Shown: positions 51,167 through 60,096 of the stretch, one piece after another
Numbering within the stretch: the stretch's first letter is position 1
Layout: every line of letters begins with the position of its first letter
Assembly: GCA_035601835.1 (NCBI GenBank)
Contig: DATNNM010000011.1
Location: 372,001 to 436,000 of the forward strand
Length of the DNA: 64,000 bases
Origin: Candidatus Tumulicola sp.
Lineage (GTDB): Bacteria; Vulcanimicrobiota; Vulcanimicrobiia; Eremiobacterales; Eremiobacteraceae
Direction of reading: 5' to 3'
Notes under the pieces: model-generated
What the model was told of the DNA's origin: nothing
What the model saw: the letters and a program-made list of their open reading frames with translations, nothing else
Database searches by the model: none
Program-made: the position numbers and the translations under genes

Positions 51167-51934
51167 ATGGGCGAAGCCGGCACCTCGCGGCGGTACTCGC
51201 AAGGAGAGCGCGTCGCGTTCTTTATGCCCTGCTATGCCGACATGCTTTTCCCGCAGGTCGGCAAGGCCGTCGTCACGCTCTTCGAGCGCTTGGCGTTGCC
51301 CTTTGAGTATCCGATGGAGCAGACGTGCTGCGGACAGCCCGCCTTCAACTCGGGCTATTGGGACGAGGCACGCGCCGTCGCGCAGCATTTCGCCGACGTC
51401 TTCCGCCCGTACGAGTGGATCGTCGTGCCGTCCGGGTCGTGCGCCGCGATGTGCCGAGTCTTTTACGACTACCTCGCGCCTGAGTCCGACGCCGCGGCGG
51501 TGGGCGCGCGCGTCTGCGATCTCGCCACGTTTCTTGTGGAGAACGTCGGCATCACCGACGTCGGCGCACGTTTTCCGCACCGCGTCACGTATCACGACGG
51601 CTGTCATGGAAGGCGCGAGTTGCACGCAGGCGACGCCGCCACCACATTGCTGCGCGCGGTCAAAGATCTCGAGTACGTCGAATTGCCCGCCATCGAGGAG
51701 TGTTGCGGCTTCGGCGGCATGTTCAGCGTGAAGTTCGAAGAGCTCTCCACTGACATGGGCGCGCAGAAATGCGCGAATGCGCGCGCGACCGGAGCGGACG
51801 TGCTCGTATCGGGTGACTCGAGCTGTCTGATGCACATCGGCGGGATGCTGGCGCGGGAAGACGCAGGACCTAAAGGTCCTGCTCCACATATGAGGACGAT
51901 GCACCTCGCCGAGGTGTTGGCGAGCACGTCGTGA
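51167..51934 (+). CDS. lutA: Lactate utilisation protein A (Fe-S oxidoreductase)
   Basis: A 255-residue protein with two CCG (heterodisulfide-reductase-type) domains: FMPCYADMLFPQVG, EQTCCGQPAFNSG, then YHDGCHGRREL and EECCGFGGMFSVKFEELS. LutABC oxidises L-lactate to pyruvate. Near the C-terminus, residues about 233-241 (DAGPKGPAPH) are encoded by a palindromic element at 51864-51888, in a spot where relatives need only a short linker before the last helix (MRTMHLAEVL). The stop overlaps lutB. Confidence 0.93.
   Translation: MGEAGTSRRYSQGERVAFFMPCYADMLFPQVGKAVVTLFERLALPFEYPMEQTCCGQPAFNSGYWDEARAVAQHFADVFRPYEWIVVPSGSCAAMCRVFYDYLAPESDAAAVGARVCDLATFLVENVGITDVGARFPHRVTYHDGCHGRRELHAGDAATTLLRAVKDLEYVELPAIEECCGFGGMFSVKFEELSTDMGAQKCANARATGADVLVSGDSSCLMHIGGMLAREDAGPKGPAPHMRTMHLAEVLASTS
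51864..51888 (-). repeat. Palindromic element inside lutA (inverted GGACC-stem form)
   Basis: On the minus strand: TGTGGAG followed by CAGGACCTTTAGGTCCTG, the same variant as 14412-14436. It is read in frame within lutA as GPKGPAP-type residues and contains no stop in that frame. Confidence 0.85.
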
Positions 51935-53307
51935 TCCACTTCGATCGACAAGCGGTGAACGCCGACCTCCACCACCCGCACGGCCCAGCGGGTCTGCCCG
52001 CAACGATGGAGCGCATCGTAGCCGACAAACACGTGGCACAACAACAGGTGCCGTGGCAAGAACTGCGCGCTCGCGTGCATGACATCAAAGCCTACTCGAT
52101 CGCGAATCTCGACAAACTGCTCGTCGAATTCGAGAAGCAGTTCACCGCACGTGGCGGCACCGTGCTGTGGGCGCGCGACGGCGACGAAGGCGGACGGCAC
52201 TTCATCGACATCTGCGTGAAGCACGGCGTGTTCTCGGTCGTCAAGGGCAAGTCGATGGTCTCCGAAGAGCTCGAGCTCAATGAACGGCTGGCGGCGGGCG
52301 GCATCGAGCCGTTCGAAACCGACCTCGGCGAATACATCGTGCAGCTCGCAGGCCAAAAACCGTCGCACATCATCGCGCCCGCATTGCACCTCTCGCGCAG
52401 CGACGTGGGCAAGCTCTTCGCGGAAAAACTTGGGATCGAGTACACGGACGATCCGGAGGAGTTGCTCGCCGCGGCGCGCGAGCGCCTGCGCCAGCGCTAC
52501 CTCGAAGCCGGTCTCGGCATGACCGGCGCGAATTTCGGCATCGCTGAGACCGGCACGGTCGTGGTGGTCGAGAATGAGGGCAACGGGGGACTGTCGGCTT
52601 CCGTGCCGCCGGTCCACGTCGTCATCATGGGCATTGAAAAAGTCATCCCGCGCCTGGTGGACCTGCCGCCGTTTCTGCACGTCCTGGCTCGTGCGGCGAC
52701 CGGGCAAAAACTCTCCGTGTACACGCACCATTTCACCGGACCCGAGCCCGGCAAGGCGGCGTACTGCATCATCGTCGACAACGGGCGCACGAAACTGCTC
52801 GAAGATCCGAAGACGCGCGAAGCGCTGTACTGCATCCGCTGCGGCGCATGCATCAATGTGTGTCCGATCTATCGCCGGGTCGGCGGCTGGTCGTATGGCT
52901 GGGTGTATCCCGGGCCGATCGGCTCCGTGGTCACCCCGGCTATGGTCGGCATCGAAAAGGCCGCTGAGCTTCCCTTCGCGTCGAGCCTCTGCGGCGCGTG
53001 TCAAGAAGAGTGTCCGGTGAACATCGACTTGCCGCACCAGCTGGTGCACCTGCGGCACAAGGCGGTCGAAGCCAAAGCCATCGGCGACGCGGGCGAGCGC
53101 CGGGCGATCGACGCATGGGCCAAAGCGATGCGCAGCCTGCCGGCCTATCGCCGTGCCACGGGACTCGCCCGTTTCGGTGCAAGCGTGCTCGGCGCGTTCG
53201 GCCTGAAGCCGGGGCCGCTGGCGGCGTGGTCGCGCCGGCGCGATATTCCACGTTTTGCCAAACAGACGTTCAAAGAGTGGTGGCTGAGACAAAAGCGAAA
53301 TGGCTGA
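51931..53307 (+). CDS. lutB: Lactate utilisation protein B (Fe-S)
   Basis: A 458-residue protein. The N-terminal LUD domain (about 60-300) includes DEGGRHFIDICVKHGV, VKGKSMVSEELELNERLAA, AETGTVVVVENEGNGGLSA and PRLVDLPPFLHVLARAATG. Two 4Fe-4S clusters follow: CIRCGACINVCPIYRRVGG and CGACQEECPVNIDLPHQ. Start is GTG 51931 in the lutA stop; the end overlaps lutC by 8 bp. Normal length. Confidence 0.95.
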   Translation: MIHFDRQAVNADLHHPHGPAGLPATMERIVADKHVAQQQVPWQELRARVHDIKAYSIANLDKLLVEFEKQFTARGGTVLWARDGDEGGRHFIDICVKHGVFSVVKGKSMVSEELELNERLAAGGIEPFETDLGEYIVQLAGQKPSHIIAPALHLSRSDVGKLFAEKLGIEYTDDPEELLAAARERLRQRYLEAGLGMTGANFGIAETGTVVVVENEGNGGLSASVPPVHVVIMGIEKVIPRLVDLPPFLHVLARAATGQKLSVYTHHFTGPEPGKAAYCIIVDNGRTKLLEDPKTREALYCIRCGACINVCPIYRRVGGWSYGWVYPGPIGSVVTPAMVGIEKAAELPFASSLCGACQEECPVNIDLPHQLVHLRHKAVEAKAIGDAGERRAIDAWAKAMRSLPAYRRATGLARFGASVLGAFGLKPGPLAAWSRRRDIPRFAKQTFKEWWLRQKRNG

Positions 53308-53968
53308 TCTCTATCCTCGCGCCGCGATCTTGGCGCGAATCGCTACGGCGCTTCGCGACGAACCAGCGCGCGCATTGCCCGAGCCGCAGCCGATCTTCGG
53401 CGCGGAGCCGGCGGCCGACCGCGCCACCCTCGCCGCGCGTTTTCGCGACGAACTCAAGGCGCTCTCCGGCGAGGCGCGCTTCGTAGCGACTGCTCAGGAA
53501 CTCCCCGGAGCGCTCGCGCAGTTCCTGAAGGATCGCGAGATAGCGAGCGCCGCATGTCAGAACTCCATCGCCGTCCGCTGGGCGCTCACGCGGCTGCCCG
53601 AGGGGGCGGCGTTTTCGGCGGCAGACGCCGACAAGCTGCGGGTCGCCGGCGCCAGGTGCGCGGTGATCGCGGCGGAGGCGCTTCTGGCGGACACGGGATC
53701 CGTCGTGGCAGCTTTCTCGACGAGCGGCGAGCGTCTGCTCCCGTATCTGCCTCGCACCTGCATCGTCATCGCCGACGAATCGCGGCTCCACTCGCACATG
53801 ACGCTGGAGGCGCTCGCGCCGCTCTACGCGCGCGCACGCGCGGGCGAACGCGGCGAGTTCGTCATCATCACGGGTCCAAGCCGCTCGGCGGACATCGAGA
53901 AGACATTGGTGCTGGGCGCGCACGGTCCGCAATTCTTGGTCGTGTTCATCGTCGGTGTCACGCCGTGA
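53300..53968 (+). CDS. lutC: Lactate utilisation protein C (LUD domain)
   Basis: A 222-residue LUD-domain protein, third subunit of the lactate-oxidising complex. Features: AAEALLADTGSVVAAFSTSGERLLPYLPRTCIVIADESRL and FVIITGPSRSADIEKTLVLGAHGPQFLVVFIV, which are the conserved LutC C-terminal motifs. It overlaps lutB at the start and the HlyD gene at the end (GTGA), so the exporter genes below are on the same transcript. Confidence 0.92.
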   Translation: MADLYPRAAILARIATALRDEPARALPEPQPIFGAEPAADRATLAARFRDELKALSGEARFVATAQELPGALAQFLKDREIASAACQNSIAVRWALTRLPEGAAFSAADADKLRVAGARCAVIAAEALLADTGSVVAAFSTSGERLLPYLPRTCIVIADESRLHSHMTLEALAPLYARARAGERGEFVIITGPSRSADIEKTLVLGAHGPQFLVVFIVGVTP

Positions 53969-55059
53969 GATATGCCGCATTGGTGCTCGCCGTCTTGATC
54001 GCGGGCTGCAGCGCTAACGCAAAAGGAACGTATAGCGGCACGCTGCAAGCGGAGTCGGCGCAAGTCGGCAGCACCGTCGGCGGGCGCATCACGGCTGTGC
54101 TGGTCAACGACGGCCAGCGCGTCAAGGCCGGTCAAGTCTTGGTGCGTTTCGATGACAAGGATCAGCAGGCCGCACTCGCTTCCGCGCTTGGCCAGCTTGC
54201 ACAGGCGAACGCGACGCTCGCCGATCTGCAGGCGGGTCCCCGGCCGCAAGACGTCGACAAGGCTGCAGCGCAGGCGGCACAGGCGCAGGCCGCATACGAA
54301 AAGGCGCGCAGCACCGCACCAGATACCTTGGCGGTCGCGCGCCAAGCCGTGCACGAAGCACAGGCGGCGACCGCGCTCGCCAAGAGCGACTTCGATCGCG
54401 CGCAGCAACTCTACAACAACGGGGCGATCCCGGCGCAGTCGCTGGACGAAGCCCGCGCCGCGTATCGGCAAGCACAGGCTCGTTTCCGGTCGGCCCAGGC
54501 GCAATTATCTGCCGCGCAATCCGGCGCTGCGTCGACCGATGTCGAGGCGGCTCGCCAGCAATACGAAGCCGCTGCGGCGAATCTCGCGCTGGTGCAAGCC
54601 GGGACGCGCCCCGGGCAGGTCGCGCAAGCGCAAGCAGCTGTGAGCACTGCCCAAGCGCAGGTCAGCGCAGCGCGTGCTCGTCTTGCCGAGATGGTCGTCC
54701 GATCGCCGGCCGACGGCATCGTCAGCGGTATGGATCTTCGGCCCGGCGACTTGGTGCAACCCGGCGCTTCGGTGACCAGCATCGACGAGCAAAGGGATCC
54801 GTACGTGCGGATCTTCGTGGCTCAGCCTGATCTCGGCCGCTTCGCGGTCGGCCAAAGCGTGCGCGTGAAATCGGACGCGTTCAAAGATCGCACCTTCACG
54901 GGCTCCGTCGAATTCATCGACCAGAGCGCGCAGTTCACGCCGCGCGACGTCCAGACCGCCCAGGACCGCGCCAACCTCGTCTTCGGGGTGAAGGTGCGCG
55001 TGCACGACCCCGACCGCGTGCTGCGCGGCGGCACGACCGTCGAAATCTCCGGACCGTGA
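53965..55059 (+). CDS. HlyD-family membrane fusion lipoprotein (YbhG type)
   Basis: A 364-residue periplasmic adaptor. Lipobox LIAGC (Cys about 14). The first lipoyl half-motif (VGSTVGGRITAVLVNDGQRVKAGQVLVRFDDKD, in part), a long Ala/Gln-rich helical hairpin with heptads (about 75-235), the second lipoyl half (VRSPADGIVSGMDLRPGDLV) and a beta-barrel domain (YVRIFVAQPDLGRFAVGQSV) are in order. It joins the inner-membrane ABC-2 transporter to an outer-membrane channel. ATG/GTG choice: GTG 53965; a longer open frame upstream is in another frame of lutC. It overlaps the ATPase gene. Confidence 0.9.
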   Translation: MRYAALVLAVLIAGCSANAKGTYSGTLQAESAQVGSTVGGRITAVLVNDGQRVKAGQVLVRFDDKDQQAALASALGQLAQANATLADLQAGPRPQDVDKAAAQAAQAQAAYEKARSTAPDTLAVARQAVHEAQAATALAKSDFDRAQQLYNNGAIPAQSLDEARAAYRQAQARFRSAQAQLSAAQSGAASTDVEAARQQYEAAAANLALVQAGTRPGQVAQAQAAVSTAQAQVSAARARLAEMVVRSPADGIVSGMDLRPGDLVQPGASVTSIDEQRDPYVRIFVAQPDLGRFAVGQSVRVKSDAFKDRTFTGSVEFIDQSAQFTPRDVQTAQDRANLVFGVKVRVHDPDRVLRGGTTVEISGP

Positions 55060-56003
55060 CCTCCGGCGCGGCGATCGTCGCCCAAGGCTTGAGCAAGCGC
55101 TACGGCGATCGCCTCGTGGTGAAAGACCTTTCCTTTTCCATCGAGCGCGGCTCGATCTTCGGTTTCCTCGGTCCCAACGGCAGCGGCAAATCGACCACCA
55201 TCAAGATGCTGTGCGGTTTGGTCCGACCCACAGCGGGGCGCGGCAGCATCGACGGTTACGACGTCGAGCGACAGGGCGAGCAAGCGCGAAGCGCCATCGG
55301 CTACATGTCGCAGTCGTTCTCGCTTTACGGTGATCTCACGGTCGACCAGAATCTAGAGTTCTACGGTCGCGCGTACGGCTTGACCCCGGAGCGCCGACAG
55401 CAGCGCAAGCGCGAGGTCGTCGAATTGACCGGGCTTGGCCGGTACTACAGTTATCAAGCTCGCTCGCTCTCCGGAGGCTGGAAACAGCGCTTAGCGCTGG
55501 CGACGGCTCTGCTGCACGAGCCACCCGTCCTGTTCCTGGACGAGCCGACGGCAGGCATCGATCCGGTGGCGCGCCGCGACCTGTGGGACCTGTTGTTCAA
55601 GTTGGCCGAGGGCGGCGCCACCTTGTTCGTGACCACGCATTATATGGATGAAGCGGAGCGCTGCACGCGAGTCGGCTACATCTACGACGGCGATCTCATC
55701 GCGCTCGGCACGCTCGACGAATTGCGCCGGCTCCCCGGCGTGCAGAAGCCAGGCACGGTGCGCTACTTGGTGAGCACCGAGAACGTCATGCGCGCCTTCT
55801 CAACGGCGCGCGCCCTGCCGTACGTCAAGGACGTCACGATTTTCGGGCGCGATCTGCACGTCGTGGTCGATCAAGCCGTCGGGCCCGACACGCTGCGCGC
55901 GGATCTCGAGCCGAAATGCGGCCCCATCGATGACATCCAGCGCATCCAGCCGTCGCTGGAAGACGTTTTCGTGGCGCTCACCCGGGAGCGAGACGTGGCG
56001 TGA
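55056..56003 (+). CDS. ABC-2 transporter ATPase (YbhF/drug exporter type)
   Basis: A 315-residue ATPase: Walker A FLGPNGSGKSTTIKML, Q-loop GYMSQSFSLYGDLTV, signature SLSGGWKQRLALATALLHEP, Walker B VLFLDEPTAGIDPVARRDLW, switch VTTHYMDEAERC. The C-terminal 90 residues are the extra domain typical of drug or multicopper-type ABC-2 ATPases. The signature has LSGGW in place of LSGGQ, a known variant in this subgroup. GTG start in the HlyD stop; overlaps the permease. Confidence 0.94.
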   Translation: MTSGAAIVAQGLSKRYGDRLVVKDLSFSIERGSIFGFLGPNGSGKSTTIKMLCGLVRPTAGRGSIDGYDVERQGEQARSAIGYMSQSFSLYGDLTVDQNLEFYGRAYGLTPERRQQRKREVVELTGLGRYYSYQARSLSGGWKQRLALATALLHEPPVLFLDEPTAGIDPVARRDLWDLLFKLAEGGATLFVTTHYMDEAERCTRVGYIYDGDLIALGTLDELRRLPGVQKPGTVRYLVSTENVMRAFSTARALPYVKDVTIFGRDLHVVVDQAVGPDTLRADLEPKCGPIDDIQRIQPSLEDVFVALTRERDVA

Positions 56004-57124
56004 GGCGCGCGCTCGACTTTCGCGGATTCGGCGCGGTGCTGTACAAGGAATTCATCCACGTGCGGCACGATCCGGCGACGCTGATCCTCGCGCTTTTGCT
56101 CCCGGTCGTCCAGTTGATCATCTTCGGCTACGCCGTCAACATGCGCGTGGAACACATCGGAACCGCCTACTTCGACGAGGACCGCGGGCCCATCGCCGTC
56201 CGCGCGCTCGATGCGTTGCGAGGTTCGAGTGAATTCGACCTCGTGTATCAGGCCCGCTCGCGCGCCGAACTCGAGCGGCTCATCGTCGGCAACAAGGTGC
56301 GCGTGGCTCTGGACATTCCTCCGAACTTCTCGGCCGACGTTCGGGCCGGCCGCACGGCCCAGATCCAAGTGCTCATCGACGGCTCGGATTCGAACATCGC
56401 ACAACAGGCGTTCGGAGCGGCGGTAGCCATTGGGCAGGCGCTATCCGCGCAGTTGTCGTCGAGGACCACCGTGACGCCGATGCTGGTCGAGATCCGGCCG
56501 CGTATGCTCTTCAACCCGAGCTTGCGCAGCGCCAATTTTCTCGTGCCCGGACTCATCGGCATCATCATGCAGCTCATCACCGTCTTTCTGATGGCGCTGT
56601 CGATCACCGGCGAGCGAGAACGCGGCACGCTCGATCAGCTCTTGGTCACGCCGATAGGCTCGACCGGGCTGATGCTGGGCAAGATCGCGCCGTACGCGGT
56701 GATCGGCTTTGTGGATTTCCTCGGCGCGCTCCTCGCCATGCGCTATATCTTCGATGTGCCCATCGCCGGCAGCCTTACGCTGCTGCTGCTGCTGGGCGTG
56801 GGGTTCCTCATCGCGGCGCTCGGGCTCGGCTTGCTCATCTCCAGCGTTGCGCAAAACCAGATGCAGGCGATCCTGTTCACGTTCGCGAGCACGCTGCCGT
56901 CGGTATTGCTGTCCGGCTTCTTTTTTGAAAGAGACTTGATGCCGCCGATCATGCAATGGCTCGGCTACGCTATTCCGCTGACTTACTTCCTCGAGATTCT
57001 GCGCGGCATCGTGCTGCGCGGCGCCGGCATCGACACGTTGTGGCCCGCGGTGACCGCGATGTTGGCACTCGGGGCGGTCCTCATCGTAGCGGCAAGCGTT
57101 CGCTTCGCCCGCATCACGTCGTGA
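56000..57124 (+). CDS. ABC-2 type transporter permease
   Basis: A 374-residue permease of the YbhS/YbhR type: TM1 (about 28-48, LILALLLPVVQLIIFGYAV), a large periplasmic domain (about 50-175) and five C-terminal membrane segments with the motif SITGERERGTLDQLLVTPIGSTGLMLGKI before them. Only one permease gene is present where E. coli has two, so a homodimer is likely. It starts with GTG inside the ATPase stop, and its own stop overlaps the oxidoreductase start. Substrate not evident. Confidence 0.92.
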   Translation: MRRALDFRGFGAVLYKEFIHVRHDPATLILALLLPVVQLIIFGYAVNMRVEHIGTAYFDEDRGPIAVRALDALRGSSEFDLVYQARSRAELERLIVGNKVRVALDIPPNFSADVRAGRTAQIQVLIDGSDSNIAQQAFGAAVAIGQALSAQLSSRTTVTPMLVEIRPRMLFNPSLRSANFLVPGLIGIIMQLITVFLMALSITGERERGTLDQLLVTPIGSTGLMLGKIAPYAVIGFVDFLGALLAMRYIFDVPIAGSLTLLLLLGVGFLIAALGLGLLISSVAQNQMQAILFTFASTLPSVLLSGFFFERDLMPPIMQWLGYAIPLTYFLEILRGIVLRGAGIDTLWPAVTAMLALGAVLIVAASVRFARITS

Positions 57125-58107
57125 CTTCTTCAACGGTTAGCATGCACGCCGTGATCATGCACGAGCGCGGCGGCGCCGACGTGTTGCGCTACGAAGAGAT
57201 GCCGCTTCCCGTGCCTGCGCCCGGCGAGGCGCTGATCCGGGTGCGCGCTGCGACCGTCAACCACCCCGACCTCTTCCACCGTTCGGGAAGATTCCTCATC
57301 CACAAAGAGCTGCCGCATGTGCTCGGCATGGACGTGGCGGGCGAGATCGCCGGGCTGGGCGAGGGCGTCGCGGGCTGGCGAGAGGGAGATCGCGTGGTAG
57401 CCGCGTTCGAGGCGCTCGGGCGCGAGCGCGACGGAGCGTATGCGGAATTCACCACCGTGCCGGCGCGGGAACTACACCGCATTCCCGATGGCCTCTCGTA
57501 CGCGGCCGCGGCGAGCATCGGCCTCGCCTTCACCACCGCGTGGATCGCGCTCTGTTACAACACCGCGCTGAGCGGCCGCGACCGCGTGGTTGTGCACGCC
57601 GCCTCCAGCGGCGTTGGAACCTCGGCGCTGCAGATCGCGCGCTGGAAGCGCGCGCACGCGTTAGCGATCAGCGCCCCGGGCAAGGAGGTGCAGCTGCGCG
57701 CGCTGGGAGCGGAAACAGTCATCGATCACAACGCGCCTGACCTCGTCGACCAAGTGAAGGACGCCTTCGGCAAACAGGGAGCGACGTGCGTCCTCGAATT
57801 AGTCGGTCGCGCCACGCTGCAGCAATCCATCGAGATGCTCAGTCCGCGCGGCCGCATCATCGTCGTCGGCACGCTTTCGGGCGACGTCGCGCAAATCAAC
57901 GCTATGGACCTCATCACGAAGAACGCTTCGATCATCGGCTCGATGGGGATCATCCGGCCGGCAGATTTCGACCGCATTCTCGCGCTGTTCGCCGACGGCA
58001 CGTTCCGGCCGGTCATCGATTCGGTCATGCCGCTGCGGGAAGCGGGGGCCGCGCACGAGCGGATCGAGTCGGGCGCGGCGTTCGGAAAGATCGTGCTGGA
58101 GCCGTAG
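57121..58107 (+). CDS. Zinc-free MDR oxidoreductase (quinone reductase/crotonyl-CoA-type)
   Basis: A 328-residue medium-chain dehydrogenase. N-terminal GroES-like fold: MHAVIMHERGGADVLRYEE, VNHPDLFHRSGRF, VLGMDVAGEIAGLGEGV. NADPH-binding: VVVHAASSGVGTSALQIARW. The typical catalytic-zinc Cys/His are absent, placing it with quinone oxidoreductase-like members. It begins with GTG 57121 overlapping the ABC permease stop, though the first internal ATG (57142) starts the conserved sequence. Substrate unknown. Confidence 0.88.
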   Translation: MTSSTVSMHAVIMHERGGADVLRYEEMPLPVPAPGEALIRVRAATVNHPDLFHRSGRFLIHKELPHVLGMDVAGEIAGLGEGVAGWREGDRVVAAFEALGRERDGAYAEFTTVPARELHRIPDGLSYAAAASIGLAFTTAWIALCYNTALSGRDRVVVHAASSGVGTSALQIARWKRAHALAISAPGKEVQLRALGAETVIDHNAPDLVDQVKDAFGKQGATCVLELVGRATLQQSIEMLSPRGRIIVVGTLSGDVAQINAMDLITKNASIIGSMGIIRPADFDRILALFADGTFRPVIDSVMPLREAGAAHERIESGAAFGKIVLEP

Positions 58108-58141
58108 GCGCGCTCCAAAACGCGTCGAAGTCTTCTTTCCC

Positions 58142-59299
58142 ATGCAGGCATCCGTCATCGAACTCGACCGCGACGAACTGCGCCGCTACAAGCGCCACCT
58201 GATCCTGCCCGAGATCGGGCTGGAAGGTCAGCAAAAGCTCAAGGCGGCTCGCGTGTTGTTGGTCGGCGCCGGGGGACTGGGCTCGCCGCTCGGACTCTAT
58301 CTTGCCGCGGCCGGCGTGGGCACGCTCGGCATCGTCGATTTTGATGTCGTCGAGTATAATAATCTCCATCGCCAGGTGCTGCATTCGACCGACATGGTCG
58401 GCAAGCCGAAGGTCGAATCGGCGACGCGGACGATCGCCGGCATCAATCCCGGCGTGCGCGTCGTCGGCTACGAGGCCAAACTCTCCTCGGCAAACGCGCT
58501 GGACATCCTCCGCGAGTACGACATCGTCGCCGACGGCACGGATAACTTCGCAACGCGCTATCTCGTCAATGACGCGTGCGTGCTGCTCGGCAAACCGAAC
58601 GTGTACGGCTCGGTCTATCGCTTTGAAGGTCAAGCGTCGGTGTTCGACGCGCGCATCGGACCATGCTACCGCTGCATGTTCCCGCAGCCGCCGCCTCCCG
58701 GTGCCGTGCCTTCGTGCGCGCAAGCCGGCGTGCTCGGCGTGCTGCCGGGCATCATCGGACTGATCCAAGCCACCGAGACGATCAAACTAATCGTAGGCAC
58801 GGGCGAAACGCTCGTCGGCCGGCTGGTGCTGTTCGACGCGCTGGAGATGCGGTTTCGCGAACTCAAGGTGCGCAAAGATCCCAAATGCCCGGTGTGCGGC
58901 ACGCATCCGACGATCACCGCGTTGGTGGACTACGATCGCCTTTGCGGCGACGCTCCCACCGAGAGGAACGGAGCATTGAAAGATTTCGACATCGCGCCTG
59001 AAGAGCTCAAGGCGAAACTCGACCGCGGCGAGCGCTTCGTGCTGCTCGACGTGCGCCGTCAAGATGAGATCGATACCGCGAAGCTGCCCAACACGAAAGA
59101 GATCGAGGTCACGCAATTGTCCGGACGCATCGGCGAGCTCGACAAGAATGCGGAGACGATCGTGTACTGCCACTCCGGCAAGCGCAGCGCATTCGCGACG
59201 CAGTTGCTGCGCGAAGCAGGCTTCAGCAATGTGAAGAACCTCGCGGGCGGCATCGAGGCCTACAGCGACGAGGCCGACCCCTCGATCCCGAAATACTAA
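58142..59299 (+). CDS. moeB: MoeB/ThiF adenylyltransferase with C-terminal rhodanese domain
   Basis: A 385-residue E1-like enzyme that adenylates the C-terminal Gly of MoaD/ThiS-type sulfur carriers and, through its rhodanese domain, passes on sulfur. Domain 1 (about 5-250): LILPEIGLEGQQKLKAARVL, ATP loop GAGGLGSPLGLYLAAAGVG, DFDVVEYNNLHRQVLH, DGTDNFATRYLVND, CYRCMFPQPPPPG and the zinc pair CPVCG. Domain 2 (about 275-385): LLDVRRQDEI, active Cys in VYCHSGKRSAF and GFSNVKNLAGGIEAY. The fused type is common (MoeZ). Just downstream on the other strand is a second sulfurtransferase. Confidence 0.93.
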   Translation: MQASVIELDRDELRRYKRHLILPEIGLEGQQKLKAARVLLVGAGGLGSPLGLYLAAAGVGTLGIVDFDVVEYNNLHRQVLHSTDMVGKPKVESATRTIAGINPGVRVVGYEAKLSSANALDILREYDIVADGTDNFATRYLVNDACVLLGKPNVYGSVYRFEGQASVFDARIGPCYRCMFPQPPPPGAVPSCAQAGVLGVLPGIIGLIQATETIKLIVGTGETLVGRLVLFDALEMRFRELKVRKDPKCPVCGTHPTITALVDYDRLCGDAPTERNGALKDFDIAPEELKAKLDRGERFVLLDVRRQDEIDTAKLPNTKEIEVTQLSGRIGELDKNAETIVYCHSGKRSAFATQLLREAGFSNVKNLAGGIEAYSDEADPSIPKY

Positions 59300-59309
59300 G
59301 ACGCCGTCA

Positions 59310-59334
59310 TGTAGTGCCGGGGCTTTAGCCCCGG
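59310..59334 (+). repeat. Palindromic element copy (consensus form)
   Basis: TGTAGTG followed by CCGGGGCTTTAGCCCCGG. It fills the spacer between the convergent moeB and aquaporin genes and ends 1 bp before the aquaporin stop codon. Confidence 0.9.
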
Positions 59335-59335
59335 T

Positions 59336-60013
59336 TTACTTCTTGCCGCCTATCGGAAGATATACCAGCGCGGCGATGACGCCGCCGATGATCGGCGCGA
59401 CGATGAAAAGCCACAGTTGGGAAAGCGCCCAGTCGTGCGCGTAGAAGGCGGGCGGGATGCTTCTGGCCGGATTGATCGACGCGTTGGTGATCGGAATCGC
59501 GACGAAGTTGGTGACTGCCAGCGCAAGCCCGATCGGGATGCCTGCGAAGCCGGCGGGCGCGTTGTTCGCCGTCGCTCCGAGCACGGTCAGCACCAGTACG
59601 AACGTCAGCACCGATTCGGCGACGAAAGCTCCGCCCACCGTAGCACCGATCGCTGAGTGGTCGCCGTAGCCGTTCGCGACTGAGGCCGCGACGCTCGGGT
59701 CGTAGTGGCCCGCCATGAACAGTATCAGCACGACCGTGCCGAAACCGGAAAAGCCGCCCAGGATCTGGGCGATGACGTAGCCCGGTACGTCGGACCAGGG
59801 GCAGCGTCCGGCCACCGCGAGTCCGATGGTGACCGCCGGGTTGATGTGGCAGCCGGAGATCGGTCCGATGGCGTAGGCCATCGCCAACAGCGCCAGTCCG
59901 AACGCGAGGGAAATGCCGAGATGCCCGACATCTTTGCCGTCGAAGATCGCGGTGCCCAGGCCGGCGAACAGCAAAACGAACGTGCCGACAAATTCAGCGA
60001 TGTATTTGTTCAT
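59336..60013 (-). CDS. aqpZ: Aquaporin / MIP family channel
   Basis: A 225-residue channel with six membrane segments and two NPA boxes: CHINPAVTIGLAVAG (about 56) and SINPARSIPPAF (about 180). The N-terminus AEFVGTFVLLFAGLG is typical. The selectivity-filter Arg after the second NPA (NPARS) is present, and a His lies before the first box (CHINPA); residue sizes suggest a water channel, but glycerol cannot be ruled out. It has an RBS-like GGAGGG upstream. The 83 bp to the sulfurtransferase stop hold nothing clear. Confidence 0.9.
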   Translation of the reverse strand: MNKYIAEFVGTFVLLFAGLGTAIFDGKDVGHLGISLAFGLALLAMAYAIGPISGCHINPAVTIGLAVAGRCPWSDVPGYVIAQILGGFSGFGTVVLILFMAGHYDPSVAASVANGYGDHSAIGATVGGAFVAESVLTFVLVLTVLGATANNAPAGFAGIPIGLALAVTNFVAIPITNASINPARSIPPAFYAHDWALSQLWLFIVAPIIGGVIAALVYLPIGGKK

Positions 60014-60096
60014 GACGCCCTCCGGCGCAAACGGTTAGGCGGACCCCCTGGGTCCGCCTCTCCGAACTCGAACACCGCATCCGGGTGGGGCCCAGA

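Noticed and set aside
51604-53292. 562-codon minus-strand open frame opposite lutA/lutB
   Set aside because: Antisense shadow of lutB; the composition is of shadow type and there is no motif.
53554-53964. Upstream extension of the HlyD gene frame
   Set aside because: This part lies over lutC in another frame and is Arg-rich nonsense; the lipobox signal peptide starts at 53965.
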